A DNA stretch of 64,000 nucleotides from Phycisphaerae bacterium (GCA_028289375.1 JANQQK010000085.1:33698-97697), one strand, 5' to 3'. Shown: positions 37,035 through 47,177, counted from the first letter of the stretch. Notes: a model not told the origin generated them from the letters alone. Numbers and translations: made by a program.

Positions 37035-39023
37035 ATGAAACAGATGCATTGCCTTGTGATGGTTTTTCTGTTGACGGCCTTGGTGCGGGCGGATGACAAG
37101 CGGGAGAAGCCTGAGTTTCGCGGATTCAGTCCGGCGGCCGAGTCGCTGGTGAACAAGATGGTTGAGCGGCTTGGAGAGTGCAAGAGCTACTCGGATGAGG
37201 CGGTCATTCGTTACGAGACGTCGGCGTCCTACATGGCGATGAATGAGATGAAGTTGTCGGTTGTCTACGCGCGTGACAAGCGATTGAAGTTCGAGTCGAT
37301 GCAATATGATGTGTACGCCGACGGTGAGAATGTGACCGTCTACGATCGCAACATCCGGCGGTACGTCGTCAAGCCGATCGAGAAGGCATTCGCGAAGCAG
37401 GTGCGGTCTTACATCAGTTCGATGATGCCGGGGATGTCGCCGGCGGAGATGCTTGTGGCTGAGGTGCCGGCGGCCGGGATCGCGCGGAGCATCCAGAATC
37501 TCGATCTCGCAGGCTATGAGGAGATCGATGGTGTCCGCTGTGGCCGTCTGGACGGAACGCTGGATCAGGCGATGTTCTCGTTCGGTGGTTCGCCGCCGAA
37601 GGATGTGCCGATTTCGTTATGGATTGACATGGTGCATCATCTCTTGAGGCGGATCGAGATCGATCAATCGACAGATGAAGATGATGGTGACGACAACAGC
37701 AGCGGTTGGAAGCCGCCAACGGATCTGAAGGTTGTGCTGGATGTGAAGAACGCGCATTTGAACGACCGCATCGACCCGGAGACATTCAAGTTTGATCCGC
37801 CATCGTCGGCCAAGAAAGTCGATCGCTTCTACACGATGAACATGATGGGTGCGTCGTCAGGGGCTGTGCAGTTTGAATTGTCGGGCAAGAAGGTGCCGGA
37901 GTTTGACCTAACGACGCATGAGGGCGCGCGGCTGACGGATCGCGAACTGCTCGGCAAGGTGTCGATGCTGATTTTCGTGCCGAACTATCCGGGCGTGAGC
38001 GACATGATCATTCCGCAACTGAAGAAGCGCGCGGAAGAATTGGCCGACGTGGAGGTCAGCATGTATGTCGTTTGGCCATCGGAGGATGTATCGTCGATCG
38101 AGGAGAAGTTGTCGGAACTACCTGGTGATGTGTCGATGTTGATTGATCCGGATTCCGATCTGACGAACGAGTTTCCGGGCGAGTTTTGGTCGAAGGGCGT
38201 CATACTGATCGGCAAGGACGGGGTGATTCAGGGCAAGTATCCGACGTGGTTGAATGACCAGAGCGTTGATGCGCTCAAGGATGACCTTGGCAAGCTGGCC
38301 AAAGGGGAGTCGCTCGACAGCGCGACCGAGATGACCGAAGAACAGGAGCAGGAAGCGCGGCTGCAACGGTCGAGTCGCTACTACGGTGAGGTGGCGGAGG
38401 AGTTGAACGCCGAAGCGATCGTCGAGTCCTGGTCGGTGACGCTCGATTCATCGGGCATGTCGTTTTCGATGTCGACGGGAGGATCGGTCGCGGATGATCG
38501 CGGCTTCTGGGTGCGGACGAACAAGGGGGTTTCACTCGTCGGATATGATGGTCGTGTGGGCGATGAGATCGCACTTGATGTTGAACGAAACCGGCAGCAG
38601 TTTGGCGGCTGGGAGCGTTTCGTGGTTGGGAATGTTCGGGGTCGGACGGGTGTGGTGCTGATGACGTCGATACCGGGCGATGAGGAGGCGAGTCCGGGTT
38701 GGCGACCGCCGAAGGGTGCGGAATTCATCGGGTTTGACGACAGTGGAAAGCGTCTTTGGGAATTTGAGGTGGACGCCAACAACCAGCAGGTTCCGCAGCA
38801 CATCGCGTTCGGCGATCTTGACGGGCGTGGCAGCGACGAACTTGTGTTTCACCATCAGGGTGCGTTGTGGATCGTTGACGAGCGCGGCGAGGTGGTGGCC
38901 AAGCGCGTGTGCGGCGGGGCGTGGTTGAGTTGGATGGTGGTCGACGACCGTGACGGCAATGGTCGGGCGGAGGTCTATCTCGGAACGAACACGGGCGTGA
39001 GCCGATACGAATTCCGTCCGTAG
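37035..39023 (+). CDS. Exported protein: LolA-like domain fused to a Cys-less thioredoxin-like domain and FG-GAP-like tail
   Basis: 662 residues from the ATG at 37035 (GGAG eight bases before), with a signal peptide (HCLVMVFLLTALVRAD). Residues about 30-270 resemble the LolA/DUF2092 lipoprotein-carrier fold (AVIRYETSASYMAMN, then KLSVVYARDKRLKFES). Residues about 285-440 follow a redoxin/thioredoxin pattern (VPEFDLTTHEGARL, then LLGKVSMLIFVPNYPG and GVILIGKDGVIQGKY), but where redox proteins have CxxC there is NYPGVS without Cys. The C-terminal part has FGDLDGRGSDELVF and DDRDGNGRAEVYLG, beta-propeller-like calcium motifs. The same overall plan is frequent in planctomycetes. Function unknown. 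Confidence 0.85.
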   Translation: MKQMHCLVMVFLLTALVRADDKREKPEFRGFSPAAESLVNKMVERLGECKSYSDEAVIRYETSASYMAMNEMKLSVVYARDKRLKFESMQYDVYADGENVTVYDRNIRRYVVKPIEKAFAKQVRSYISSMMPGMSPAEMLVAEVPAAGIARSIQNLDLAGYEEIDGVRCGRLDGTLDQAMFSFGGSPPKDVPISLWIDMVHHLLRRIEIDQSTDEDDGDDNSSGWKPPTDLKVVLDVKNAHLNDRIDPETFKFDPPSSAKKVDRFYTMNMMGASSGAVQFELSGKKVPEFDLTTHEGARLTDRELLGKVSMLIFVPNYPGVSDMIIPQLKKRAEELADVEVSMYVVWPSEDVSSIEEKLSELPGDVSMLIDPDSDLTNEFPGEFWSKGVILIGKDGVIQGKYPTWLNDQSVDALKDDLGKLAKGESLDSATEMTEEQEQEARLQRSSRYYGEVAEELNAEAIVESWSVTLDSSGMSFSMSTGGSVADDRGFWVRTNKGVSLVGYDGRVGDEIALDVERNRQQFGGWERFVVGNVRGRTGVVLMTSIPGDEEASPGWRPPKGAEFIGFDDSGKRLWEFEVDANNQQVPQHIAFGDLDGRGSDELVFHHQGALWIVDERGEVVAKRVCGGAWLSWMVVDDRDGNGRAEVYLGTNTGVSRYEFRP

Positions 39024-39054
39024 CGGAGCGCGCTTTGCAGTTTCGATTGGACGT

Positions 39055-39960
39055 CTACGCCGTCGGCAGATCGGGCGGATCGAGGTCCGCACCGGTGCCC
39101 GAGAACCAGCGATTGGTTGGTGGGTTCATCGGATCGTAGTCGAGGTCGAAGAACTTCCCGTTCTCATCCAATCGGTAGCCGAGCGATTCGGGACGCTGGG
39201 ATTCGATGTGTCCGTCGCAGAAGACGACGTTGGCTTTGCCGCTGTGTCGTGGGTCGACGCCTGTGCGTGGTGAGCCGGCGTCGCCGCTGCCGCGGTCGGA
39301 AGTCTCGGTCAGACGTGGCGGATCGAGCGTCCAGCCATGGTTGCCGAGTTGGGCGTCACCGTTGACGTCGTTCTGATAAGGCTGCCGATCGCGCTTGGCG
39401 AAACCAGCGGCGGTGCCCATGCAGTCACCGCCAAGAACGGTGGAGGCGAAGTTGCGGATGCGTGTGCGGTTGACCGGGAAGTTGTGGAATTCGCCGTTGG
39501 TCCTGCGTGCGTTGCCTAAGAACTGATGGTTGTATCCGTAGGCGTAGTTGCGTTCGTCGGTCCACTTGGGGACTTCGGTGCAATGGTAGACCTTGCTGTC
39601 GTAGTTCTGGCGGTCGTCTGTTGTGCTTGGCATGTTGAATGCGTAGACGCCGACCTGCTTGCCCATCGTGGCAACCCAGCGCGGGCGGTACTTGAGGCCG
39701 TTGCCGACGTCGTACCAATTCGCGGGGTTGCTCGTGCCGCCGGACAGTTTGGCCATGCGCCCGGGGACCGCGGTGTCGTTGTTTTCGTCGGCGTACATGT
39801 GCCAGCCATGGGACAGCTCGCGAAGGTGTGTTTGGCACAGTAGGGACTTGGCCTGTTTTCGCGCTTTCGAGAGCGATGGCAAAAGGACGCTGATGAGCAG
39901 GGCGATGATGGACACCACCACGAGCAATTCGATGAGCGTGAACGCGCGACGATTGTGCAT
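39055..39960 (-). CDS. Type II secretion/pilin-like protein with prepilin cleavage site and CDGH motif
   Basis: 301 residues. The N-terminus RRAFTLIELLVVVSIIALLI is a textbook prepilin signal: cleavage before the Phe, Glu at +5, then a hydrophobic helix. The rest is a hydrophilic, Tyr/Asn-rich domain, and near the end RHSGKANVVFCDGHIE fits the H-x9-DG-type motif of pseudopilin-like proteins that occur in many copies in planctomycete genomes. They are presumed to be processed by a prepilin peptidase; their role is not known. GGGAG precedes the ATG. It converges with the thioredoxin-like gene, 31 bp between stops. Confidence 0.92.
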   Translation of the reverse strand: MHNRRAFTLIELLVVVSIIALLISVLLPSLSKARKQAKSLLCQTHLRELSHGWHMYADENNDTAVPGRMAKLSGGTSNPANWYDVGNGLKYRPRWVATMGKQVGVYAFNMPSTTDDRQNYDSKVYHCTEVPKWTDERNYAYGYNHQFLGNARRTNGEFHNFPVNRTRIRNFASTVLGGDCMGTAAGFAKRDRQPYQNDVNGDAQLGNHGWTLDPPRLTETSDRGSGDAGSPRTGVDPRHSGKANVVFCDGHIESQRPESLGYRLDENGKFFDLDYDPMNPPTNRWFSGTGADLDPPDLPTA

Positions 39961-40007
39961 GTCGATTCTCCCGTGACCCGAACCAGCCGCAGCCTATCCG
40001 AAATCGT

Positions 40008-40021
40008 GCATGTTGACATGC
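40008..40021. promoter_or_regulatory. Short dyad in the divergent pseudopilin/subtilisin promoter region
   Basis: GCATGT-TG-ACATGC is a perfect 6-bp dyad with a 2-bp centre, overlapping a TTGACA hexamer (40013-40018) that would read rightward. No good -10 sits 16-18 bases further, so whether this is a promoter or regulator site is uncertain. Confidence 0.3.
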
Positions 40022-40213
40022 GAAACCGGTCATCCATGGCACGAATGACAAGATAGGACAACTGGCGTCGAGGCGAATCTGTCGTGCGGTGCACACACTG
40101 GGTTGGGATCAGGGGGGCGCGACGCTATGATGGAGCGGCACTGAGGGGCAAAGCCGGGAACATTCGGGGACATGTAACCATCACAATCAGGCGAGCGCCG
40201 GGAGAATGGCTCG

Positions 40214-43200
40214 ATGTGCAGGATGCGCAGTGCAACGACGCGATGGATCGGATCGGTTTCGGTCTTGCTGATGGCCAGTTCGGGTGCGGTTTGGGGACAA
40301 CCGATTCGCGTAACGGGTAGCGCGTGGCAGGACAAGGTGGTTCGGTCGGCCACGCGAACCGACACATCAGACAAAACACCGACGCCCATCAGTCGGACCG
40401 CGCTGTTGCGCGTCGTGAAAGACGAACGTGCGGTTGACGATGCGATCGGGAAGCTGCAGGCCGGTCCACATGACGAACGTCGCCTGATCGTTCGCTTCAA
40501 ACCTGGTTGTGATGCGAGACAGAAAGCGGAATCGCATCGTCGCGCACGTGCGACGCGGACCGTAAAGCGGATGCGGCGAATTCCTGGGATCGAGGTGGTG
40601 CAAGTGCCGGCAAACGGTCTGGCGCGGGCGCTGGCGTCTTACACCGCCGATCGCGGAGCGGTCCTGTATGCCGAACCTGACTACGAGATCGAGCCGACCG
40701 ACGTGCCGAACGACCCGCTGTTTGACCTGCTGTGGGGGCTGCGGAACATCGGGCAGGACGTCACGGGGCCATACTGTTTCTCGAGTGGCACGACAGCGTC
40801 GGACATTCGCGCCATCAAGGCGTGGGATCACTGGCAGGGTGATCCGACGTTTCGCATCGCTGTGTTGGATACGGGTGTGAATCTGTCGCATCCCGACCTG
40901 ATCGACAACCTGTGGATCAATCCCGGCGAGATTCCGGACAACGGCATTGACGATGACGGCAATGGCTGGGTCGATGACGTGCACGGGTATGACACGTTCA
41001 ACAACGACGGCGATCCGGACGATGACAACGGTCACGGTACGCACGTGGCGGGCACGATCGGCGCGGTGGGCAACAATGGGATCGGTGTGTCGGGTGTGAA
41101 TTGGAAGTGTCAGATCGTGGCACTCAAGATATTCAGCAGTGGCGGCAGTTTCGGTGGCAGCCTGTCCAGCGCCATCGAGGCGGTTGACTACGTCATCGCC
41201 AACAACATTCCGGTGTCCAACAACAGTTGGCGGACGGCTGGCTTTGGTTTTTCGCAGGCATTGTACGACATGATTGAAGCGTCGCAGTCGGTCGGGCACT
41301 TGTTCGTGGCTGCGGCGGGCAATGACGGATGGGACAACGACTACTTCCAGAATTACCCGTCCAACTACAATCTTGAGAACATCATCTCCGTGTTGGCCAC
41401 CGACAACCGCGACAACCGCGCGACGTTCTCCAATTTCGGGCTGACGCGCGTCGACATCGGTGCGCCCGGCGCCTGCATCTACAGCACTGGGCTCGACGAA
41501 GTGCAGTATTTTTTCAACGCGGGCACGTCGATGGCGTCTCCGCATGCTGCCGGCATGGTCGCGCTGACGTGGAGTCGCTATCCGGAATTATCGTGGCAGC
41601 GGATCAAGGAACGTGTGCTGTTCACTGCCCGGAAGGTGCCTGCGCTGGACGGGTTGATCGTGTCGGGCGGCGTGCTGGATGCTGCGGCGGCGGTGTGGGA
41701 TTGCAATGACAACGACATTCCGGACGACGACGACATCACCACCGGAACAAGCAGCGACTGCAACGACAATCGCCTCCCCGACGAATGCGAACCGGACTGC
41801 AACGACAATGGCGTGCCCGACGAGTGTGACATCACATCCGGCGACAGCATCGACTGCACGGGAAACGGCGTTCCCGATGAGTGCGAACCCGATTGCCAGT
41901 CCAACGGCGTGGCCGACAGTTGCGACATCGCCGACGGGACGTCTGAGACCTGTCTCGGCCTGTACGGCAACCGCGTGCCCGATGAATGCGAGGCGGACTG
42001 CAACAACAATGGCATCGCCGACAGTTGTGACCTCAACGCCGGCATCGTCGATTGCAACTTCAACCGCATCCCCGACGAGTGCGAAGAGGGATCCGGAGTC
42101 GATTGCAACGAGAATGGCCGCGACGATATTTGCGATCTCGTATTCGAAGCGTTCTTCGGCGACTGCAACGACAACGACATCCTCGATAGCTGCGAAACAC
42201 GCGACAATCCACAGATTGACTGCAACAGCAACGGCACGCCCGACGAGTGCATTGGGCTTGAAGTCGACTGCAACGGCAACCTGATCCCAGACGCTTGCGA
42301 CATCGCGAACGGGACGTCTGACGACGCAAACGGCGATGGTTTCCCGGATGAGTGTGACATCAACAATCTTGGTGTTTCGCTTGTGCCGATCACCGCCACT
42401 GGATCACACACGATCGACCTGGCTGCCAATCGAATCGTGCTCAGTGAAACGAACCAGCGCGTCACGTTCGAGCTGCGCATCAACGGTTTCGACCCGAGCG
42501 GTAGTGGCTTGGCACGATTGGCTGCCTACGAAGTGGGTTTCGGTGTGGCTGAGTTTGTCAACGGGTTTGGCGAGATTGCGCTGCACAGACCCGGCTGCAC
42601 GTCCAATTTCGATTGTCCGAACTGGCAGTCTTTCTGTGAACTCGAGACAGGGCTTTGCAACGCCATGTCGGCCATCACGTTCGACGAGGTGCGCGACGAT
42701 TACATCTTCCGTGAGAAGCTCACGCTGACGACGTCGGCCGTTGATCCGCTTGTCCGGTTGGGTAATGTTCTGCTCACCCCGGGTGATTTTGTCACGGATG
42801 ATGGAGTGGCCAAGTACGCGGGGACGGTGATGATCGACGTGCCGGAGCAGGTCCGCGGAACCTACGAAGTCGCATTCGATCCTGAACTTGTGGCCTTCCT
42901 CACGCCGACGATTTCCAACCTCGATGTGCCGCTGGGCCAGCCATTCAGAATCACGATTCTGGAAGACTGCAACGGCAACGGGACGCCTGATCATGTTGAT
43001 ATCGAAAACGGCGTGAGTGCGGATTGCGGCGGTGACGGCGTCCCTGATGAGTGTGAGCCGGACTGCGACATCGACACAATACCCGATACATGCGAACCCG
43101 ACTGCGACAATGACGGCATTCCCGACGATTGCGACGATCAGACCGACTGCAACGAAGACGGCATACTCGACCACTGCCAGGACACGTCGGCCGATTGCAA

Positions 43201-45817
43201 TACCAACGGTGTCTGGGACGCGTGCGAAGTCACGTCCGGCATCAGCGGCGACTGCAATCATGATGGCGTCCCGGACGAGTGTCCGTTTGGCGGCGTCGTG
43301 TTGCCATCATCGCTCGACGGATACTATGGCGTGACCATCAACGGGATCGCCCCGCTCGACGAGGCGGGACACGCCGTCGCGGGCAATGGTGACATCAACG
43401 GCGATGGTTTCAATGACATCGTGATCGGCGCACGCTTCGCCAATCACGAGGAATCGCTCAATCCCGGCGCGGTTTACGTCCTGTTTGGCCAAGACCGGCT
43501 GGATCGCAACGCGGTGATCGAACTGTCGGACCTTTCAACCGTCGGCGATGTTCGCGGGTTCGTGATTCGCGGCGAACTGGAAGGGGACCTCGCCGGTCGC
43601 AGCGTCGCCATCGCAGGTGACGTAAACGGCGACGGGTACGACGACATCATCATCGGCGCGAGCGAAGCGGCTGTCGGCGATATCGAATTTGCCGGTAAAG
43701 CCTACATCGTGTTCGGCGGGCCAAACGTCGGTGCTGATGGACTGGTTGAACTGGCCACATTGGATGCGCCTCTCGGCGTGCGGTTTGACGGATTGGCTGC
43801 TGAGGACCTGACCGGTTACGAAGTTGCCGCCATCGGCGACATCAATCACGACGCGTTCGCGGACGTCGCCATCTCGGCAGTGAACGCAGCCAATGGCGAC
43901 GCGTTTTTCGCTGGTGCGGTGTACGTGATCTTTGGTGGCAATGCGTTGACGAGCGCAGGCACCATTGACCTTTCCTCTTTCGATGGCACGCGCGGGTTCG
44001 TCGTTCGTGGCGAGCAGACAGACGACGTCACCGGATTTGCGGTCGCCGGCGTTGGGGACATCAACGACGACGGCGTCGATGACTTCGCAATCGGGGCACC
44101 TTTGGCCGACCGCGAGGAAATGGTCAATCTCGGATTTACCTACGTTCTCTTTGGCGCGCCCAACATCGGCGCCGGTGGTGAGGTCGAACTCGCCAGTCTC
44201 GATGGAACAAGTGGATTCACCATCCGTGGGCAGATCGAACGCGCACAGGTTGGCCGCAGCATCTCCTCACGCGGCGATCTCAATGGCGATGGCGTCGATG
44301 ACCTCGTGGTGGCGGCCCCGTGGACGGATGTGGATGAGATTGAGATTGCCGGCGCATTGCACGTCGCCTACGGAAACAGTGCCATTGGCCGATCGGGAAC
44401 TTTGGACATTCAGTCGATGGCGGAGTCTGCCGGCGTTGTGATCCGTGGCCAGGAAAGATTGGAGACCATCGGGCGACACGTAACCATCGCGGGGGATGTG
44501 AATGGCGACGACATCGACGACCTCGTGATTGGTTCTCCGTTCAGCGATCCGCAAGGCATCAACACGGGGGGTAAATGTTACGTCGTATTGGGCGGGCCGA
44601 TGCTTGAGAGCGCCTCGCCACTCAACGTCGCCGACATCTCCGGGAGCAACGGTTTCGTGATCGCGGGTGAAGACGCCTTCGATCGCCTCGGCTGGCGCGT
44701 CGCAGCGGCTGGGGACATGAACGGCGATGGACTGGACGACCTGCTCGTCAGCGTGTTCGCCGGCGATCCGGATGGCCGCGCCAATGCGGGTCAGACGCTG
44801 CTGCTGTTCAGCCCACCGCAGGGTTACGCCGACTGCAACGCCAACAGCGTGTGGGATCTGTGCGACCTCGCGACCGAGGCGGATGACGACTGTGATGGGA
44901 ACCGCATGCCCGACGGGTGTCAGGACTCGACGGCGGACTGCAATGACAACGGCATCTGGGATGCGTGCGACGTTCGCGACGTGACGAGTTACGACTTCAA
45001 CGACAATGACATTCCCGACGAATGCGACGGGTGCGTGCAGAATCTCGATTGCCTCGACGAAAACGTCTGCACGTACAACCTGTGCGACGGCGGGCAATGC
45101 AATCAGATCGATGTGCGGTATGGCGACATCGCGCCGCCGTTCCAGGGCATCGTGGAAACGGCGGACATCCTCTGTGCCGTTCGCGGATTCGGCGAATACG
45201 AACTCTGCCCGCAGGCGGACGTGGCTGGCTGTGCTCCGTCAGGCGTGCCGCTGTTCTCCAACGATATTCTCGCCGTGATTGAGGCGTTCGGCGGGGCGGA
45301 TCCGTGCGGTTGCGATGGACCTGCCGCTGCGGCCGACGCTGAACCAGTCATCGCCGGTGACATGACGATCGAGTTGAAGGTGATGCACGCCGAGGATGGT
45401 CTTGTCACCGTTGAAGCGTACGGACATGACATCGGCGAGATGCAGGCTTATCAGGTTGGTTTGTCCACAGGTCTGCGTGGGCTGTCGTTGCGCGATGTTC
45501 GCATGGACACCGACCGTCGCGACGGCGCATTTGCCCATGACGACGTGATGGTGGCCACCGACATCGCACGACAGAGGATCGCGGTCGTGTCGATGACCCG
45601 GCCGGACGCGACCGCGCGTGGACCACGTTATCTGGCCACGTTCGTGCTGGAGCAGACCGATCACGCGACGAAGCGTCACGCCTTCCGGGCGGCGGACGTG
45701 AAGTTGGACGTCGACCAGACGCGCGTGTTCAAATCGTCGCGCACGCGGATTGCGTGGAAACCCAAAGTCGAGCAGGTTCGGTCGGAGAAGGATAGCCAGC
45801 GCGTCAGTGCGCGTTGA
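40214..45817 (+). CDS. Giant secreted subtilisin-like (S8) protease with Cys/Asp repeats, FG-GAP propeller and dockerin-like end
   Basis: 1867 residues with signal peptide 1-28 and GGGAG before the ATG. A propeptide-like region precedes the S8 domain: catalytic D219 (AVLDTGVNLSHPD), H274 (NGHGTHVAG) and S439 (GTSMASPHAAG). Next come DCNxNGxPDECD-type repeats (about 496-718 and 917-1027, some again at 1538-1604), each with paired Cys and calcium-type Asp. Residues about 719-915 and 1680-1850 are beta-rich and could be cohesin-like. Seven FG-GAP motifs (AGDVNGDGYDDIIIGA and similar) at 1039-1536 predict an integrin-type propeller. Near 1630-1690 VETADILCAVRGF and FSNDILAVIEAFGG form a planctomycete dockerin-like pair. 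Stop overlaps lpxB by 14 bp. Confidence 0.93.
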   Translation: MCRMRSATTRWIGSVSVLLMASSGAVWGQPIRVTGSAWQDKVVRSATRTDTSDKTPTPISRTALLRVVKDERAVDDAIGKLQAGPHDERRLIVRFKPGCDARQKAESHRRARATRTVKRMRRIPGIEVVQVPANGLARALASYTADRGAVLYAEPDYEIEPTDVPNDPLFDLLWGLRNIGQDVTGPYCFSSGTTASDIRAIKAWDHWQGDPTFRIAVLDTGVNLSHPDLIDNLWINPGEIPDNGIDDDGNGWVDDVHGYDTFNNDGDPDDDNGHGTHVAGTIGAVGNNGIGVSGVNWKCQIVALKIFSSGGSFGGSLSSAIEAVDYVIANNIPVSNNSWRTAGFGFSQALYDMIEASQSVGHLFVAAAGNDGWDNDYFQNYPSNYNLENIISVLATDNRDNRATFSNFGLTRVDIGAPGACIYSTGLDEVQYFFNAGTSMASPHAAGMVALTWSRYPELSWQRIKERVLFTARKVPALDGLIVSGGVLDAAAAVWDCNDNDIPDDDDITTGTSSDCNDNRLPDECEPDCNDNGVPDECDITSGDSIDCTGNGVPDECEPDCQSNGVADSCDIADGTSETCLGLYGNRVPDECEADCNNNGIADSCDLNAGIVDCNFNRIPDECEEGSGVDCNENGRDDICDLVFEAFFGDCNDNDILDSCETRDNPQIDCNSNGTPDECIGLEVDCNGNLIPDACDIANGTSDDANGDGFPDECDINNLGVSLVPITATGSHTIDLAANRIVLSETNQRVTFELRINGFDPSGSGLARLAAYEVGFGVAEFVNGFGEIALHRPGCTSNFDCPNWQSFCELETGLCNAMSAITFDEVRDDYIFREKLTLTTSAVDPLVRLGNVLLTPGDFVTDDGVAKYAGTVMIDVPEQVRGTYEVAFDPELVAFLTPTISNLDVPLGQPFRITILEDCNGNGTPDHVDIENGVSADCGGDGVPDECEPDCDIDTIPDTCEPDCDNDGIPDDCDDQTDCNEDGILDHCQDTSADCNTNGVWDACEVTSGISGDCNHDGVPDECPFGGVVLPSSLDGYYGVTINGIAPLDEAGHAVAGNGDINGDGFNDIVIGARFANHEESLNPGAVYVLFGQDRLDRNAVIELSDLSTVGDVRGFVIRGELEGDLAGRSVAIAGDVNGDGYDDIIIGASEAAVGDIEFAGKAYIVFGGPNVGADGLVELATLDAPLGVRFDGLAAEDLTGYEVAAIGDINHDAFADVAISAVNAANGDAFFAGAVYVIFGGNALTSAGTIDLSSFDGTRGFVVRGEQTDDVTGFAVAGVGDINDDGVDDFAIGAPLADREEMVNLGFTYVLFGAPNIGAGGEVELASLDGTSGFTIRGQIERAQVGRSISSRGDLNGDGVDDLVVAAPWTDVDEIEIAGALHVAYGNSAIGRSGTLDIQSMAESAGVVIRGQERLETIGRHVTIAGDVNGDDIDDLVIGSPFSDPQGINTGGKCYVVLGGPMLESASPLNVADISGSNGFVIAGEDAFDRLGWRVAAAGDMNGDGLDDLLVSVFAGDPDGRANAGQTLLLFSPPQGYADCNANSVWDLCDLATEADDDCDGNRMPDGCQDSTADCNDNGIWDACDVRDVTSYDFNDNDIPDECDGCVQNLDCLDENVCTYNLCDGGQCNQIDVRYGDIAPPFQGIVETADILCAVRGFGEYELCPQADVAGCAPSGVPLFSNDILAVIEAFGGADPCGCDGPAAAADAEPVIAGDMTIELKVMHAEDGLVTVEAYGHDIGEMQAYQVGLSTGLRGLSLRDVRMDTDRRDGAFAHDDVMVATDIARQRIAVVSMTRPDATARGPRYLATFVLEQTDHATKRHAFRAADVKLDVDQTRVFKSSRTRIAWKPKVEQVRSEKDSQRVSAR

Positions 45818-46964
45818 TCATCGACAGCAGCAGATCGGCTGTCCGCGCGCTGGCACCGGGATGGGCAATGGGCTTGATCACTGCGGCGATGTCGGCCTTA
45901 GTCTCCGCGAGGTCATCTGGTGATGAGAGCATCTTAAGCGCCTTGGCTGCGATCGGACGGGTCGAGTCGTAGTAGGGCATGAACTCGGGGACAAGCTCTC
46001 GGCCAGCCAGAATGTTGAGCAGGGATAGTTGCTTCAGGTCGATCAGCCACCGCCCGATCAGGTGGTACATCAGCTTCGACCCGTTGTACATCACGATCAT
46101 CGGTGAGCCGTAGTAAGCCACTTCCAGCGTCGCTGTCCCGGACGCGACAATTGTCAGATCCGCCGCCGACAGGAGCGAGGCGTTCTCCGTCGCGTCGTAC
46201 AGTGTCGCTTTGACGCCGGAATGACCGACGATGGCGTCGATCACCTTCCGGGTCGTTTCATTGGCCACCGAAATCCCGAAGTGTGCGTCGCCGAATCGCC
46301 CCCGAATCGCCCGTGCGACGTCCAGTTGCCCCGGCAAAACCTCCGACACGACGTGCCCCCGCGAGCCTGGCAGGATGGCGATGACAGGCGAGCCGGCCTG
46401 CTTAATTTGACTGATGGTTCCAGAATCCGCAGGTCGTTCGCCGAGGCGATCAAAGAGCGGGTGTCCAACGTAAGTTGCTTCAATGCCGATACTTGCGAAG
46501 AATTCTGGCTCGAACGGCAGCACGCAGGCGATCTTGTCCACCCGGGCGCGCACTTTGTGCATCCGGTATCGGCCCCATGCCCACAGTTGCGGGGCGACGT
46601 AGTAGAGCGTCGGAATCGCGCGGGCCTTCGTTCGGGCAGCGATCGGCAGGTTGAGCATCGGGGAATCGATCATGACGGCTGCGTCGAAGTCACGGTGCGT
46701 CAGTTGCCGCGTGGTGGCTGACCATGTTTCGATGGCTTTGCCCGCGCTGCCGAAGACGCCGGTGAGCATGGCCGCACTTTTGGTCATGTCGGAGATGGCG
46801 GAGCAGCCAGCGCGTTGCATCTCCTCGCCCGCGATGCCGACGAATTCGGCGTCTGCATGCCGGGAGAGGATTTCACGCATGAGCGAAGCGCCGAGCAGAT
46901 CGCCACTCGGCTCGGCGGCGCTGATGAAGATGCGCAGGGGACGCAGGCTTGATGAATCGCCCAA
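45804..46964 (-). CDS. lpxB: Lipid-A-disaccharide synthase
   Basis: 386 residues, a GT19 glycosyltransferase that joins UDP-2,3-diacylglucosamine and lipid X to form the lipid A disaccharide at the inner membrane. Recognisable segments are FISAAEPSGDLLGASLMRE at the N-terminus, FDAAVMIDSPMLNLPIA, YYVAPQLWAWGRYRMHKV, CVLPFEPEFF, YVGHPLFD and the C-terminal donor region (LTIVASGTATLEVAYYGSPM). The start is TTG at 46964 with AAGGAG seven bases upstream. Its 3' end overlaps the converging protease gene by 14 bp. It indicates an outer membrane with lipid A. It is divergent from rpsB. Confidence 0.95.
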   Translation of the reverse strand: MGDSSSLRPLRIFISAAEPSGDLLGASLMREILSRHADAEFVGIAGEEMQRAGCSAISDMTKSAAMLTGVFGSAGKAIETWSATTRQLTHRDFDAAVMIDSPMLNLPIAARTKARAIPTLYYVAPQLWAWGRYRMHKVRARVDKIACVLPFEPEFFASIGIEATYVGHPLFDRLGERPADSGTISQIKQAGSPVIAILPGSRGHVVSEVLPGQLDVARAIRGRFGDAHFGISVANETTRKVIDAIVGHSGVKATLYDATENASLLSAADLTIVASGTATLEVAYYGSPMIVMYNGSKLMYHLIGRWLIDLKQLSLLNILAGRELVPEFMPYYDSTRPIAAKALKMLSSPDDLAETKADIAAVIKPIAHPGASARTADLLLSMINAH

Positions 46965-47171
46965 GTGCTTGCTCCTTAAAGACTTCCGTGCTCGTCAGCA
47001 ATCGGCGAGGGGGGACTGTAGCGTGCGGGGTTGGCCGTCGCAAGCGTGTCGGGGCAAGGTTGGGTGGTGTTGTGAATCGTTGTCGACGAGTGGGGTTGAT
47101 TTCGACCCGAATGATGGTAAGCTTCTCGGTCCTGCGTGTATTGAGACTTGGCGACTGTTTTGTGTTGCGAC

Positions 47172-47177
47172 GAGGAG
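47172..47177 (+). promoter_or_regulatory. Shine-Dalgarno (GAGGAG) that fixes the TTG start of rpsB
   Basis: GAGGAG lies seven bases before TTG at 47185. From this TTG the protein begins at the conserved S2 N-terminus (ASELVRQLIDSGIHYGH); the longer open frame upstream has no S2 homology and overlaps the lpxB gene. Confidence 0.8.
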
